Positions 11,844-11,844 of a stretch of DNA of 11,844 nucleotides are shown one piece after another. The position numbers and the translations under genes are program-made. Position 1 is the stretch's first letter. Each line of letters starts with the position of its first letter. Under the pieces are notes generated by a model. That model did not search any database. It was not told the origin of the DNA and saw nothing but the letters and a program-made list of their open reading frames with translations. The stretch spans positions 1 through 11,844 of the forward strand of contig JAUSAU010000044.1 of assembly GCA_030652345.1 (NCBI GenBank), in the 5' to 3' direction. Source of the stretch: Coriobacteriia bacterium (GTDB lineage Bacteria > Actinomycetota > Coriobacteriia > Anaerosomatales > PALSA-660).

Positions 11844-11844
11844 C

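Noticed and set aside
1..11844. CRISPR array, insertion sequence, integrase or attachment-site duplication
   Set aside because: No regularly spaced repeats, transposase motifs or recombinase motifs were seen, and I found no duplicated tRNA 3' end near either tRNA gene.

Overview
The window is high-GC bacterial DNA in which every gene I can support lies on the minus strand. Strong third-position G/C preference, GTG starts, GGAGG ribosome-binding sites, two apparently leaderless promoters and a lipoprotein-type solute-binding protein suggest an actinobacterium-like lineage, possibly an environmental, deep-branching one. This is tentative because no rRNA or phylogenetic marker other than purH is present.

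Right-to-left (transcription order), the layout is as follows. A gene fragment enters at the right edge (11724-11843), followed by two small uncharacterised three-helix membrane proteins (11307-11690 and 10774-11166) and a hairpin. Next comes a HEPN/MNT toxin-antitoxin pair (9558-10546), then a solitary branched-chain-amino-acid-type substrate-binding lipoprotein (8288-9442). After it lie an unusual Phd-winged helix-nucleotidyltransferase fusion (7375-8133), a ribbon-helix-helix/MazF pair (6745-7319) and a textbook YefM/YoeB pair (6167-6669). Housekeeping purH (4478-6043) and a stand-alone CheB-type methylesterase (3841-4416) follow. The left part holds tRNA-Lys(UUU) with its hairpin (3726-3801), a two-gene signalling operon (PAS-PAS hybrid histidine kinase 1323-3476 and REC-HD-GYP response regulator 271-1326), and tRNA-Glu(UUC) with its hairpin (66-141).

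The most interesting stretch is 6167-10546. It carries three recognisable toxin-antitoxin pairs plus one antitoxin/nucleotidyltransferase fusion with no partner, interrupted only by the binding-protein gene. Each TA unit has its own promoter with a clear -10/-35 and a repeat placed where an autorepressor would bind: a TGTACA palindrome at yefM, a direct repeat around the -10 of the RHH antitoxin, an ACGTACA/TGTACGT inverted repeat at the fusion, and a GAAC/GTTC array over the start codon of the MNT gene. Two of these promoters place the transcription start on the A of the ATG, so those mRNAs are predicted to be leaderless.

The signalling operon probably controls cyclic-di-GMP turnover: the kinase is soluble and senses through PAS domains, and its likely partner, the HD-GYP protein, starts inside the kinase stop codon. 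No insertion sequence, integrase, CRISPR array or rRNA was seen.
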